Assembly (NCBI RefSeq): GCF_023115465.1
Contig: NZ_CP096034.1
Location: 4,216,001-4,280,000, forward strand
Reading direction: 5' to 3'
DNA from: Gottfriedia acidiceleris
Lineage (GTDB): Bacteria; Bacillota; Bacilli; Bacillales; Bacillaceae_G
DNA length: 64,000 bases
Below the pieces are notes generated by a model. The model had not been told where the DNA came from. It ran no database searches and worked only from the letters and a program-made list of their open reading frames with translations. This document shows, one piece after another, positions 19,807 to 29,872 of the stretch. The translations under genes were made by a program, and so were the position numbers. Numbering within the stretch: position 1 is the first letter of the stretch; the number at the start of each line of letters is the position of its first letter.

Positions 19807-19849
19807 AATTTTTACTTGAGAGAATTTATACTGCTTGTTATTACATTTC

Positions 19850-22800
19850 TTATAGTTTGATCGCTACAACACTTGACCAGTCGCTATAGATTTTTTTCGA
19901 TCCAACAATTTTAAATGAACGGACTTTGTAATAGTAAGTTTTACCCTTACTTAATCCAGTATTTGTGTATGACGTCGTTTTTACGTCACTTAGGTGCGAA
20001 TATGAACCTGTTTTTGAAGTTGATTTAACAATTTCATAACCTGCAGCACCTGACACACTTGACCACGTTAATTTAGCTGAAGTTTTTCCGTACTTTGTCA
20101 CTTTAGCATTTGATGGTTTAGCTGGAATTGCTACCCATTTCGCATAAATTGTCGTGTTTGTTGTAACTCGATCCTTCGCAAAGTTCCAAGCTACTTTACC
20201 TGCAGCATCTTTGTACCATCCAAGGAATACATATCCTTTTCTAGTTGGTGATGCTGGTTGACCTACTGTTGAATTGTATTTCACTGTTTTAGCAGCCACA
20301 GAACTTCCGCCATTACTGTTAAATTTAACAGAATATTTGTTAATGTTCCATTTTGCATAAAGTGTAATATTACTTGTTAATGTTACATTTGAACCTACTG
20401 CTGTTTTTAATGCAGCATCTTTGTACCATCCAACGAATGTATAACCCGTTCTTGTTGGGATTGGTAATTTAATCACGCTATTATAATTTGCAGTTTTGTC
20501 AGCCACTTGACTGCCGCCATTGCTAATATAGTGAATCTTGTAAGAGTTAATACTCCATTTCGCATACAAGATCATGTCACCTGATACTTTATCAGTTTCA
20601 AAGTTCCATGGTGTTTTACCTTCTGCATCTTTGTACCAACCAAGGAAAGTATAGCCTGTTCTTGTTGGTTTTGATTCATCAAGTAATGAGTTGTAATCAG
20701 CTTTCACTGAAACTACAAGTCCAGCATCTTGTGTGTCATAGATTACAGTGTATTTAGCTAGTTTCCATTGTCCATAAAGTGTTTTTGTAGAATAGATCGA
20801 GCTTGTGAAATCCCAAGGAATTGTACATTCTGCATCTGCAAACCAAGCTAATTCATAGCCATTAACAGTCGGTGCTGTTATTCTGCGTGACACAATTTGA
20901 TCTTTTGTTGCATCCTTAACTACTTGAGGAGCATCACTTTGAAGAACGAAATGTACATTATATCCATTCACCACTTTTTGAGTTACAGTTACATCTGCAT
21001 AATCAGTAGCACTGATATTGATCTTGAAGTCTCCAATTTTAGAGAAGACACTCTTATCAATTGTAATCGTACGTGCAGCCTTATCTAATTTATATTTTGT
21101 TTCATCTAAAGTAACTGCACCAACTTTAATTCTAGTGATGGCATTTGCCCACTCAGAATCAACGAATTCAAGTGTAATATCGTTACCTAGCGCGTTATCT
21201 GTCGTATCTGTTAAAACTTGAGATCCGACTAAAGCATATTTTGCATAAAGAGTAATTGGTTTTGTTACAATGTTTGCAAAATCATACGGTGTTGTTAAAT
21301 TTTGATCTGTATACCAGCCGTAGAACTTATAGCCAACCTTTGTAGGCTCTAGTGGCTTTGTTGCAGTTCGATCGACGATTTGAGCTGGAACAGAATCCCC
21401 ACCATTTGATACAAACGTTACTTGATATCCGATTACTTGATCTGTAACAATTGCATCCGCATAACCTTCAGAAACAATCACTACATTGACCTTTTGTCCT
21501 GCTGTAAATAGGTTATGGTTTAATGTAATCGCGTTATTGCTAATTGTATAATCCTTGTTTAAAACTAAATCTTTTGAACCGATTTTTACTGCTTTGATAT
21601 TATTTTTCCATGTTCCATCATCTGTAAATGGTAACGTAATATCGCTACCTACAGTGTTTCCAACTGTATCCTTCAATACTGTTGGAGGTGTTTTAATCCA
21701 ACATACATAGTAAGTTGCATTATCCGTTAAATAAATACCGTTAGTTTGTGAAATCGGTGCTACCTTGTCACTTGAGTTTGCACTGTCTAGATATAGCTTA
21801 TCGCTTATTGAAAGCGTTCCATTTGTGATATGTGATAATGCTGATTGCATACTAGGTACATTCGCTTTACCATTCACAAGGCCATCAGCAAAGTATAAGT
21901 CAGTTGCATTCTTTACCGTTCCGCCGTTTAAATCAATATGACGTCTGTAACTAAGTTTAATATTTGGAATCACGATCTTTTCACCAGTCGTTGCAGTAAG
22001 CGTTAAATTATATCCACTAATTTGCCCTGCATTTGATAAACTTGGTGCTGCACTAAACGCAAATTTTTGATCTGGATGTTCACTTGCAAATTTTTCCGTC
22101 GCAGTCGTAAATGAAAGCGTTCCAATTCGATCATTCGTTGACATGTCATATGTGCTTGGATCTAACGTATAAGTTGTCGGTGTAGCCTCTGTCGTTCCAT
22201 CACTCTTTAATTTATAGTAAGTGGCTTCGATTTTGGCAATTTGATTTTTACCCGTTAACCAAGGGATATTCGCAGCATAATCTGGAATATTGACTTTCAC
22301 ATCTCCTTCACCAAGTACCCAACCAATACCGCTTGCTCCACTTATTCCGTCAAACTTCAATCCATTTGGTTTCGTAACATCAACAGGTGAATAGTTTTGC
22401 GTAAAATTCACTTGCCATTTCGCATAAACGGTTTGATCTGCACTTACATTAGCAGTTGTGTCCCATTGATTTGTGCCTGCTGGTTCGTTAAACCAACCCA
22501 TAAATTTATACCCAGGTTTTGTTGTACTTGGATTAACACCTCCACCTCCAGGACTATTTGTAATGACATCTCCATTTACACGGGTTCTATTCGGTCTAAA
22601 TCCAAATGCGATTGGATTAACTGGAGCGCCACCTTGAGTATCAAACGTAATGCCATATCCAACTGCTTGACTATAAAAACCGTTTGAATCAAGTCCGATT
22701 GTTTTAACCGGGTAAATGGTATTATCTGCACCCTTTGAACTGATATCAAACTTATACAACTGAGGCAACCAGTTCGTTCCACCTGGATTGATTGGCGAAG

Positions 22801-25800
22801 CTGAACTAACAGCTGCATCATTCGTCTTGAATAAATCTGCCTTAAACGTAATTTGACCTGGTACACTAATGTCGTAATATTTGTTCCCACTACCGTCTTT
22901 CAAATCTGTGATATCTAGAACGGTTGAGTTTTGTGTTTTCACTTTGATATTATTAATTCCATTACGCCAATTCGCATCATCTGTGAATTTAAACGTTAAA
23001 TCCTTCCCTACATGTGCTTTTGATGGATCAGTCACTTCTGGAATTGTAGGCGTCGGAATTGGTAGAGCTGAAACCGTAAAGGTATTGGTTACATCTTGAT
23101 AACCAGCAGCCTTGATTGTAACCGTGTAATTCGTATTCGAATTCGGATTTGATGTGAAAAGAGAACCAGGTAACGTAATTTTTGAAGGCATTACCGCTAG
23201 CGCTCCAAATTGATCATAATACGTAGTTGCTTCTGAGATTTTCACTAGATTAGTTACGTCTGTTGAACCTACCATCACTTTTGTAATTGCTTTTCGCCAT
23301 ACCACATCATCTTTAAACACATCACTAACTGGGATGAGATTGATTGATGCACCATTTTGTAAGTCTTTTAACGTTGGAATGGTCGTTTCACTTGTTTTTT
23401 GTTTTGGACCTGCAAAATTTAGCGCTGCTCTAATTTGATCGATTCCATCACCAGCATGTAAAGTGAATGTATTTGCAAATCGATCGAATCTTGGATCTGT
23501 ATAATCTCCTCTGTTTGTCCCAATCGTCACATCTTTCGTTAACGTTAGTTGTGGTTCTGGAACCGTTACACCTGCGTCGATCGCACTTTGATTTTTCAAC
23601 CCAAAGTTTTTGAAAATAAAATAGAAATCATTGTAATCAATTTTACTTGTTGCAATCGGCGAACCTGTATAGTTAATATCATTGTTACGATAGCTTCTTA
23701 ATAACGATTTAACTGCTGGGTCGTTTCCACCAAGAAGCGTACTTTGGAACGAATAATCGTTATAAGCTTGAATCTCCGAAGTTAAGTCATTGATGTCAAT
23801 GACATTATCCCCATTCACATCTCCACCTAAAAGAATCGGGAAAAGACCTCTGATATCTTTTATTGTTCCTGATTGGTAGCCAAATTTATTTTCACCAATG
23901 ACTGGTGTTTTCTCATATCCTTTGAAATGTCCTGGTACACTCGCTTCGACAGAATATGGAGAGTTACTTACATCCATTGTTACAGCATAATACGGGTTAA
24001 TAAACGTATAAGCAATTGTGTTATTAAACGATGTAGGATTATCCGTTTCAAACGTTTTACCCTTGTCATCTTTAACCGTTACCTTCGCTCCTGAATCCAC
24101 TGTGAATTGAGGATATTCATTGGATACGTTGTTTCTTGCGAAAGCTTCAGCCGCCAATTGACCTCTCAGCACGGAAATTGACTGTCTGATATAAGGTACA
24201 TTTGTTGGGAACCACGTAACTTCTGTATCCTCGCCTGATAACGTTAAATTGGATTTTAAAACCACTAATTCATCTGGTCCTGTAATCGGATCAGGGTTTG
24301 AATAGGTTACATCTGCTTCGATAATATTCATATCATGATCAAGTGCACCTTTTGCATCAATGCCAGATATCGTAATATCAACGTTTTTACCAACTTGATA
24401 AACTGGATGAACATAAGGTTCACTTACAGTTAATACCTTAGTAGGGTCAATCCCTTTACTGATTAAATAGTTTTTATACTCATCTGTTAATCTGATATTG
24501 CTATATTTGTAAACTTGATTATCGTTAAGTGTAATTTTAGCGCCTGTCATACCTACGCCGTGCTTTGTCGCGATTGTCGTTTTGAACGGTTTATTCGCAT
24601 CGACAACCACTTTATCTTCATTACCTGGCCCCGCATCGACACCTCCAGAATTGGTAAGTGTTAAATATGGGGTACCTTTTTTAATGAAATAATATTCTTG
24701 TTTTGTGACCGATGGATCACCAGACCCCGCATAATCAAGTGGATAGACCCAGAAATAGCTACCGAATTTTGACGCTACGTCCTCAGGCGTAATACCAAAA
24801 TGGAAACGACCTTTCTCATCTGTATTGAACCTTACAGTTGGCGAATCACTATCTTGGAAACCTAAAACTGTGTTTAACCCTTGGTCGACAGGTACAGGTG
24901 ACCCATCTTTTGGACTTGGCACCGTCGTTTCGCCATTATTTTTCATCACATCGACGTTTGAATCGTAGACTGAACCATAAAATCCTTTAATCTCTTGATT
25001 AGGTTGGTAGCCTGTCGTGTCGATTTCATAAATTCCTGGCTTTGAATCACTGTCCATTTTAATGGTCGGTGGTGTGTTGTCTACATAAAGTGTATCTTCT
25101 TTTGTGTAACGTTTTCCCGCTTCATCCGTCATGATCATTTCAAGAGAATAAGTACCCTCTTTTATCACTACAGGTTTTGTTGCGATACCGGATGGATCAT
25201 ATGAACCATCATATGGCTTCGTAAATGGAAGATATTGCCCAAGATAAAGTGTGATCCGATTGCCGTAACGGACTCCTGGCGTAATCCCACTTGCATCCCC
25301 TAAAGAATTTGTCACCCCTAAATAATGTCCGTCCTTATCTTTTAAGACCATATAAGCGTCTTTCATTGCATTATTCACCGATAAGTCGTAAGTCGTTAGG
25401 CTATTCGGTGTCATTGCCTTCGTCGTCACTTTAAACGAATCAATTCCTTTTTCAGCGACAGTAATCGTGAACGGAACTCGATAAGACTCCGATGAGTCCG
25501 CCGCATTGACAAGGTGAATATACCCCTCATAAGTGCCATCCAAAGCATTTGATGGTACGGTAATTTTTGCTGTTGCTTTTACTGTACTACCACCATCAAC
25601 TTTAATAGATGTCAGGTTGGACCCACCAGTAGAAAATGCGATTTTGACATCATTTCCTGTGCCAGGACCTACTTTATTCGATTCGGCAAATTTAGTTGAA
25701 AGGAACTCTGTACTTACGTTAAATGTTTTACCGCTTGTTCCTTCGTTTGTTACGTTAAAATCTTTCGATGAAATCACGTCATCGGATCCGTTCGTTGATC

Positions 25801-28114
25801 CTTCTCCTCTACCTTTAAAGCCAAAGAACATGCTTCCTGTAAGGTTATCCACTTGAGTTAGCATCGAATCTGAATTAGTAGCATATGCTTTGTCTAAAAC
25901 TTGGATTTTTACATTCTCATTAATTGCGCGTGCAGGATCAACACGTCCAGCACCAACTTGGTATACGCTATAAGTTTTTGAATCTGTATTTATATCCTTA
26001 GCTGTATTCATTAATGCCGTTTTTACATCAGCAGGAGTATAGTCTGGATGAGCAGCTAAAACCAATGCTGAAATACCTGCCATATGAGGCGTTGCCATTG
26101 AAGTACCTGACATTAATTGATAAGAATACTTATAATCCCTTTTATCTGCACTTACATCTGCTTGTGGTTCCCAAACATCATATGGAGCAGTCGACGATAT
26201 GTCAACACCAGGCGCAACAATATCTGGCTTGATTGTCCAATCTTTTACTGGTCCTGTTGAACTAAAGCTTGCCAAATCGTCACCTTTTTTTGTGATTGGC
26301 GCATCAAGCGTACTTGGGAACGTAATTTTTGCTGATTTAGGATCCTTAAAGATCGCATCAGAAAGAGCTTGTCCCGCAGCTTGAGTCAATGAAACAGAAT
26401 AAACATTATCCATACTGACACCTAAGAAGCTATTAATATATCCTTGGTTATCCTCATCAGCACCATTGTCCCAAATGATCATACCAGCTACGCCAGCTTT
26501 GTGCGCATTTGCCATTTTTGTCTGTAAATACTCCCCGCCACGTTTCACAAGGGCAATTTTACCGGTCATGTCTAATCCACTATAATCTGCCGCACTACCT
26601 AAGCCGACATCAACAATTGGAAAAGTTTTTCCTTTAAATGCGTCATCAGTTTGTGTGAAGTTTTTACCAAACAAACGAGCTTTATAGTTCGATGTGCCGT
26701 TCTTTAAGGTCATTGTTGCAATATCTTCTGGAATCGTACTTGCACCAACCGTTATCGCTAGTCCAGCAGTTCCTGGTGAACCAACAGTCCCTGAACCAGG
26801 TCCTGCATTCCCCGCTGCAACATCACAAACAACTCCCGCTAAAGTAGCATTGTTGATGGCAATACTAGTTGGATACATTGGGTCGTTAACATTCGCACCA
26901 AGCGAAAGATTGATAACATCCATATGATCCTTAACAGCTTGGTCAATCCCGTTCAATACTGAGTCTGATGTACCATGACCACCTGGTCCTAATACACGGT
27001 AACCATAAAGGTCTACATTTGGCGCTACACCATTTGCTGAATAAACATCATTATTATTTGTCGTATTAGCAGCGATTGTCCCTGAAACGTGAGTTCCATG
27101 TTCTGTAATATACTGCTTATAATCTCCAGGAGGTGGGCCTGATATTACATCTGGATTCGTCTTCGCAGCTACCCAATCATCATAAGTTGTTTCCATTGGA
27201 TCATGGTCATCCACGTATTTTACATTTCCATTTTCATCAAGGCCAACATTATTTACAAGGTCATGGCCTCCTTTATAGACAGCCTTTAAATCAGGGTGAT
27301 TGTAATCAATACCAGTATCGAGTACACCAACCTTAATTTTTTGGCCTTTTCGAGGACCCGATTTAATAATACCTGTATTACCTTCAGCTTGAAGTTTATC
27401 TAATCCTAAGTAGGAAAGCGCTGATGTAGGCTTGCCTACAGATCCACTTGCCTCTTGAGCTTGAGGAGCACTTCCTTCAGCTGCCGTGTATTCAACTTGA
27501 GACCAAACAGAAGCAACTTCTGGATTTTCTGCAATTTTTTGAACTAATTTTGCTGGTAGGGATAAAGCAACTCCATTAAATGCTTCTGTATATTCTCTCG
27601 TTATACTAATACCCGTTTTAACAGTTTTCCCACCAACTATTTGCGTTTTAGGCTGTGCATTGACAAAGCTCTTAAATTTGGCATGAGAATCTTTGACCTT
27701 ATTTTGTGCGTCGGAATATTCGTTTGCAAAAGCTTGACTATTTACAGTTGCTCCGCCTTTAGCTAACGATTGCTTAATGATTTGAATCTTAGCCGGATCT
27801 TCTTTAAATTGAACAAGTACATTAATATGCTTATCAGGACTATTCAAATCTTTCTGATCGACACGTATTTTTTGACCATTGTCTGCTCCAGTGAGCTTAT
27901 TTATGTTAGCCTTTTGTTCTGGCGTCAACCCAGCCAAAATGCGATTCACTTCATCTGCTGAAAATTTTCCATCAGATGAGCTTTTTGAGCTTTTTTGATC
28001 AACATTCGACTCTGCATGTGCAAGAATTGCACTTTGAGGTAATAAGACATTTAGTAACATTGCACTACTTAATGCAACAGCCGAAAATGTTCGTTTCTTT
28101 TGTCTCTTTTTCAT
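19850..28114 (-). CDS. Giant secreted S8 subtilase with dockerin-like and InlB-type repeats (2754 aa)
   Basis: An extracellular serine protease. It has a signal peptide (about 1-35), an I9-like propeptide (about 95-210, HINVLVQFKEDP) and an S8 domain with Asp266 (VGVLDTGID), His339 (TEHGTHVSGTIAAN), oxyanion Asn436 and Ser672 (MSGTSMATPHMAG). A PA insert (about 510-590, GKIALVKRG) is present. Next come Fn3-like modules, then a dockerin/EF-hand-like segment near 1428-1505 (GGDVNGDNVIDINDLTSEI, later IDYNDFYFIF). Regions ending in pattern ...VTIKAAGYQDVT follow, like Hb-interacting/DUF1533 domains. Six InlB B-repeat (Flg_new) units (about 1850-2660, pattern RTGYTFLGWYKD...LYAKW) and a C-terminal Fn3 domain (about 2666-2753) complete it. 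There is no sortase or SLH anchor. The ATG follows GGGGGG. It is a paralogue of protease 1 in the catalytic part, but the C-terminal modules differ. Confidence 0.9.
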   Translation of the reverse strand: MKKRQKKRTFSAVALSSAMLLNVLLPQSAILAHAESNVDQKSSKSSSDGKFSADEVNRILAGLTPEQKANINKLTGADNGQKIRVDQKDLNSPDKHINVLVQFKEDPAKIQIIKQSLAKGGATVNSQAFANEYSDAQNKVKDSHAKFKSFVNAQPKTQIVGGKTVKTGISITREYTEAFNGVALSLPAKLVQKIAENPEVASVWSQVEYTAAEGSAPQAQEASGSVGKPTSALSYLGLDKLQAEGNTGIIKSGPRKGQKIKVGVLDTGIDYNHPDLKAVYKGGHDLVNNVGLDENGNVKYVDDHDPMETTYDDWVAAKTNPDVISGPPPGDYKQYITEHGTHVSGTIAANTTNNNDVYSANGVAPNVDLYGYRVLGPGGHGTSDSVLNGIDQAVKDHMDVINLSLGANVNDPMYPTSIAINNATLAGVVCDVAAGNAGPGSGTVGSPGTAGLAITVGASTIPEDIATMTLKNGTSNYKARLFGKNFTQTDDAFKGKTFPIVDVGLGSAADYSGLDMTGKIALVKRGGEYLQTKMANAHKAGVAGMIIWDNGADEDNQGYINSFLGVSMDNVYSVSLTQAAGQALSDAIFKDPKSAKITFPSTLDAPITKKGDDLASFSSTGPVKDWTIKPDIVAPGVDISSTAPYDVWEPQADVSADKRDYKYSYQLMSGTSMATPHMAGISALVLAAHPDYTPADVKTALMNTAKDINTDSKTYSVYQVGAGRVDPARAINENVKIQVLDKAYATNSDSMLTQVDNLTGSMFFGFKGRGEGSTNGSDDVISSKDFNVTNEGTSGKTFNVSTEFLSTKFAESNKVGPGTGNDVKIAFSTGGSNLTSIKVDGGSTVKATAKITVPSNALDGTYEGYIHLVNAADSSESYRVPFTITVAEKGIDSFKVTTKAMTPNSLTTYDLSVNNAMKDAYMVLKDKDGHYLGVTNSLGDASGITPGVRYGNRITLYLGQYLPFTKPYDGSYDPSGIATKPVVIKEGTYSLEMIMTDEAGKRYTKEDTLYVDNTPPTIKMDSDSKPGIYEIDTTGYQPNQEIKGFYGSVYDSNVDVMKNNGETTVPSPKDGSPVPVDQGLNTVLGFQDSDSPTVRFNTDEKGRFHFGITPEDVASKFGSYFWVYPLDYAGSGDPSVTKQEYYFIKKGTPYLTLTNSGGVDAGPGNEDKVVVDANKPFKTTIATKHGVGMTGAKITLNDNQVYKYSNIRLTDEYKNYLISKGIDPTKVLTVSEPYVHPVYQVGKNVDITISGIDAKGALDHDMNIIEADVTYSNPDPITGPDELVVLKSNLTLSGEDTEVTWFPTNVPYIRQSISVLRGQLAAEAFARNNVSNEYPQFTVDSGAKVTVKDDKGKTFETDNPTSFNNTIAYTFINPYYAVTMDVSNSPYSVEASVPGHFKGYEKTPVIGENKFGYQSGTIKDIRGLFPILLGGDVNGDNVIDINDLTSEIQAYNDYSFQSTLLGGNDPAVKSLLRSYRNNDINYTGSPIATSKIDYNDFYFIFKNFGLKNQSAIDAGVTVPEPQLTLTKDVTIGTNRGDYTDPRFDRFANTFTLHAGDGIDQIRAALNFAGPKQKTSETTIPTLKDLQNGASINLIPVSDVFKDDVVWRKAITKVMVGSTDVTNLVKISEATTYYDQFGALAVMPSKITLPGSLFTSNPNSNTNYTVTIKAAGYQDVTNTFTVSALPIPTPTIPEVTDPSKAHVGKDLTFKFTDDANWRNGINNIKVKTQNSTVLDITDLKDGSGNKYYDISVPGQITFKADLFKTNDAAVSSASPINPGGTNWLPQLYKFDISSKGADNTIYPVKTIGLDSNGFYSQAVGYGITFDTQGGAPVNPIAFGFRPNRTRVNGDVITNSPGGGGVNPSTTKPGYKFMGWFNEPAGTNQWDTTANVSADQTVYAKWQVNFTQNYSPVDVTKPNGLKFDGISGASGIGWVLGEGDVKVNIPDYAANIPWLTGKNQIAKIEATYYKLKSDGTTEATPTTYTLDPSTYDMSTNDRIGTLSFTTATEKFASEHPDQKFAFSAAPSLSNAGQISGYNLTLTATTGEKIVIPNIKLSYRRHIDLNGGTVKNATDLYFADGLVNGKANVPSMQSALSHITNGTLSISDKLYLDSANSSDKVAPISQTNGIYLTDNATYYVCWIKTPPTVLKDTVGNTVGSDITLPFTDDGTWKNNIKAVKIGSKDLVLNKDYTISNNAITLNHNLFTAGQKVNVVIVSEGYADAIVTDQVIGYQVTFVSNGGDSVPAQIVDRTATKPLEPTKVGYKFYGWYTDQNLTTPYDFANIVTKPITLYAKYALVGSQVLTDTTDNALGNDITLEFVDSEWANAITRIKVGAVTLDETKYKLDKAARTITIDKSVFSKIGDFKINISATDYADVTVTQKVVNGYNVHFVLQSDAPQVVKDATKDQIVSRRITAPTVNGYELAWFADAECTIPWDFTSSIYSTKTLYGQWKLAKYTVIYDTQDAGLVVSVKADYNSLLDESKPTRTGYTFLGWYKDAEGKTPWNFETDKVSGDMILYAKWSINSYKIHYISNGGSQVADKTANYNSVIKLPIPTRTGYTFVGWYKDAALKTAVGSNVTLTSNITLYAKWNINKYSVKFNSNGGSSVAAKTVKYNSTVGQPASPTRKGYVFLGWYKDAAGKVAWNFAKDRVTTNTTIYAKWVAIPAKPSNAKVTKYGKTSAKLTWSSVSGAAGYEIVKSTSKTGSYSHLSDVKTTSYTNTGLSKGKTYYYKVRSFKIVGSKKIYSDWSSVVAIKL

Positions 28115-28220
28115 GGTTTTCCCCCCATTTTAAGTCAACTTTGATTAAGTATTTAAGAATTTACAATATTCAAATACTAATCTTCTACTTAATAATACTC
28201 CACTAAAAAGCCGCGATGTA

Positions 28221-28231
28221 TTGGGGGAATT
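28221..28231. promoter_or_regulatory. TTGGGGGAATT motif, proximal copy upstream of protease 2
   Basis: It lies 107 bp before the start. On the coding strand the sequence reads AATTCCCCCAAT, followed about 23 bases later by TATTAT, a possible -10 element; this would suit an activator site just above a promoter. Confidence 0.5.
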
Positions 28232-28396
28232 TGCGATATTTTGTCGTCGTTTGACGAAACAATTCATCGAAATTTACTACTAAAAACAAGTTTTTTACTG
28301 TTTTTATTCTCAGAATTGTCGTTTTATGCCATTTTTTCGTTCCATCAACCTAACAGATCAGTTAATTTTTTTAAAAAAAATACAAAACATTCGAAT

Positions 28397-28407
28397 TTGG
28401 GGGAATT
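28397..28407. promoter_or_regulatory. TTGGGGGAATT motif, distal copy upstream of protease 2
   Basis: It lies 283 bp before the start, 176 bp from the proximal copy. Between 28115 and 28653 I see no gene, only AT-rich sequence and these two motifs. Confidence 0.5.
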
Positions 28408-28653
28408 TTAGCATTTTTATAATTAAATTTATTTCATTTTTTTAGAATACCATATTTTCCTAAATGAATTTATTGTCTTTCATACATAAACAACAAAACT
28501 AAATACCTTATTAAAACTGTTAGGAATTTCTCATGTGTTTAACTGAAACGCTAGTTCTAACTTTCTTTTCTATAATATTAGTCATTGCAATATCCTCACT
28601 TCTAAGAGATAAACAGGACTAGTAAAAACAGATTTAGTTTGGAGGAAAAAAGA

Positions 28654-28695
28654 AAACCTCTTAAAACTTTTATAAATCAAAGTTTCAAGAGGTTT
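28654..28695 (-). terminator. Second hairpin downstream of ssrA
   Basis: AAACCTCTT / AAGAGGTTT with a nested AAACTTT / AAAGTTT pairing; on the minus strand TTCTTTTTTCC follows. A back-up terminator beyond the ssrA terminator. Confidence 0.6.
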
Positions 28696-28715
28696 ACGAA
28701 TTATTATTTTAGTAT

Positions 28716-28747
28716 AAAAAAAACCACCAAACAGTATGTATTGGTGG
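28716..28747 (-). terminator. ssrA terminator overlapping the tmRNA 3' CCA
   Basis: On the minus strand CCACCAA and TTTGGTGG pair around nine bases and are followed by TTTTTTTT. The left arm contains the encoded CCA end of tmRNA, so the terminator stem must be removed or opened during 3' maturation. Confidence 0.75.
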
Positions 28748-29099
28748 AGACGGTGGGAGTCGAACCCACGTCCAAGAATATCGGCACTTAAGCTTCTACG
28801 AGCGTAGTCACTGTATTAGCATTTCGCATACCATTTGGCCCAATGACAGGCTTCCTGATAGCTAGTCTGGTTAATCTCTTCCATTCCCCTCAGACGGTGA
28901 GGTCCGGCGTAGCCCACTAATAAGTGAACCCCTCTAAGCTATGCACATGGGCGATACATAGGAGGAGCCTTTAGTGCAATTAAGCAGCTAAAGAGAAATT
29001 GTTGTTTTTGCCAGTTATTGGCTTTTGCGTTTTAACGAGGCCGACCCCTCGACTCGCGACTTAAGCTCGAACTACCCCTGTCGAATCCGTAACGTCCCC
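28742..29099 (-). ncRNA. ssrA: Transfer-messenger RNA (tmRNA)
   Basis: A 358-nt tmRNA that rescues stalled ribosomes together with SmpB. The 5' end GGGGACG pairs with 3' CGTCTCC to form the alanyl acceptor stem, with encoded CCA. The T-arm TGGGTTCGACTCCCA is intact and GGATTCGACAGGGGT is the conserved 5' segment. The tag frame GGC AAA AAC AAC AAT TTC TCT TTA GCT GCT TAA gives GKNNNFSLAA, ending in the LAA degron-like tail recognised by ClpXP. The neighbour order rnr-smpB-ssrA is conserved in Bacillus. Coordinates are exact to a base or two at the 5' end. Confidence 0.97.
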
Positions 29100-29230
29100 A
29101 TATAAAATGCTCACATAACTTATTCAGTTCTGTTCGCTATGAGTGACTTACGAAGCATAAAGCAAAGGCTTCATAATCTATAAAATCTGCACATCGTGCT
29201 TATTTATGTTGCTGATTAACTTACAAACTT

Positions 29231-29258
29231 ATTATAGCATAATGTGTCCAAGTTGCAA
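29231..29258 (-). promoter_or_regulatory. ssrA promoter (sigma-A)
   Basis: -35 TTGCAA and -10 TATAAT with a 16-base spacer on the minus strand. Transcription would start near 29224, giving a 5' leader of about 125 nt to be trimmed from pre-tmRNA. Confidence 0.65.
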
Positions 29259-29313
29259 TTAACAATTGTTTCTAAAACAAAAACAGAATTCCAATGCTTC
29301 AACATTTATCCAA

Positions 29314-29781
29314 TTAGATTCGCTGACGATCTCGGAATGCACGCTCCACTTCACGCTTTGCTTCTTTTTTCTTTAAATCATCACGTTTATCATATTGTTT
29401 CTTACCTTTACCTAATCCAAGTAAAAGCTTGGCATAGCCATTTTTTAAATAGATTTTTAATGGAACTAAAGTATAACCTGTTTCCTTTGTATAACCAATT
29501 AACTTCACGATTTCTCTATTATGTAGCAGTAATTTTCGAGTACGTAATGGTTCGTGATTATAACGATTGCCTTGTTCATATGGACTTATATGCATATTAT
29601 GAAGCCATACTTCTCCGCCTTGCACACGTGCAAAGGAATCCTTTAGATTAGCTTTTCCAGCACGTAATGATTTTATTTCAGTACCTTGTAATACGATACC
29701 TGTTTCATACGTTTCTTCGATAAAGTAATCATGATAAGCTTTTTTATTTTGAGCAATTACTTTCCCTTCACCTTTTGGCAT
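29314..29781 (-). CDS. smpB: SsrA-binding protein SmpB
   Basis: A 155-residue RNA-binding protein of trans-translation; it binds the tRNA-like part of tmRNA and fills the decoding site. Conserved blocks: [54 protein letters not shown] and the C-terminal basic tail ending RQRI. Start: ATG at 29781 after AGAGAGGTG; an upstream in-frame ATG (26 codons earlier) has no ribosome binding site and adds non-homologous residues. It lies downstream of rnr and upstream of ssrA on the same strand. Confidence 0.97.
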   Translation of the reverse strand: MPKGEGKVIAQNKKAYHDYFIEETYETGIVLQGTEIKSLRAGKANLKDSFARVQGGEVWLHNMHISPYEQGNRYNHEPLRTRKLLLHNREIVKLIGYTKETGYTLVPLKIYLKNGYAKLLLGLGKGKKQYDKRDDLKKKEAKREVERAFRDRQRI

Positions 29782-29835
29782 AAATAACACCTCTCTATCT
29801 TTACTTATTTTACCATAAAATATGTTTGTATACAT

Positions 29836-29865
29836 AAAGCAGTGGACAATTTTGTCCACTGCTTT
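29836..29865 (-). terminator. Hairpin between rnr and smpB
   Basis: A perfect 13-bp stem (AAAGCAGTGGACA) with a 4-base loop, seven bases after the rnr stop. The minus-strand T-tract is weak (TTTATG), so it may attenuate rather than end transcription into smpB. Confidence 0.55.
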
Positions 29866-29872
29866 TTATTTA

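Noticed and set aside
11744-28114. Several 60-140 codon plus-strand frames inside the giant proteases and other genes
   Set aside because: Antisense shadows of well-supported coding sequences; they lack start signals and reflect repeat composition.
19364-28407. TTGGGGGAATT motifs as sigma-I promoters (C-rich -35)
   Set aside because: CCCCC is present on the coding strand, but no consistent CGAA -10 at a constant distance is seen in the four copies.
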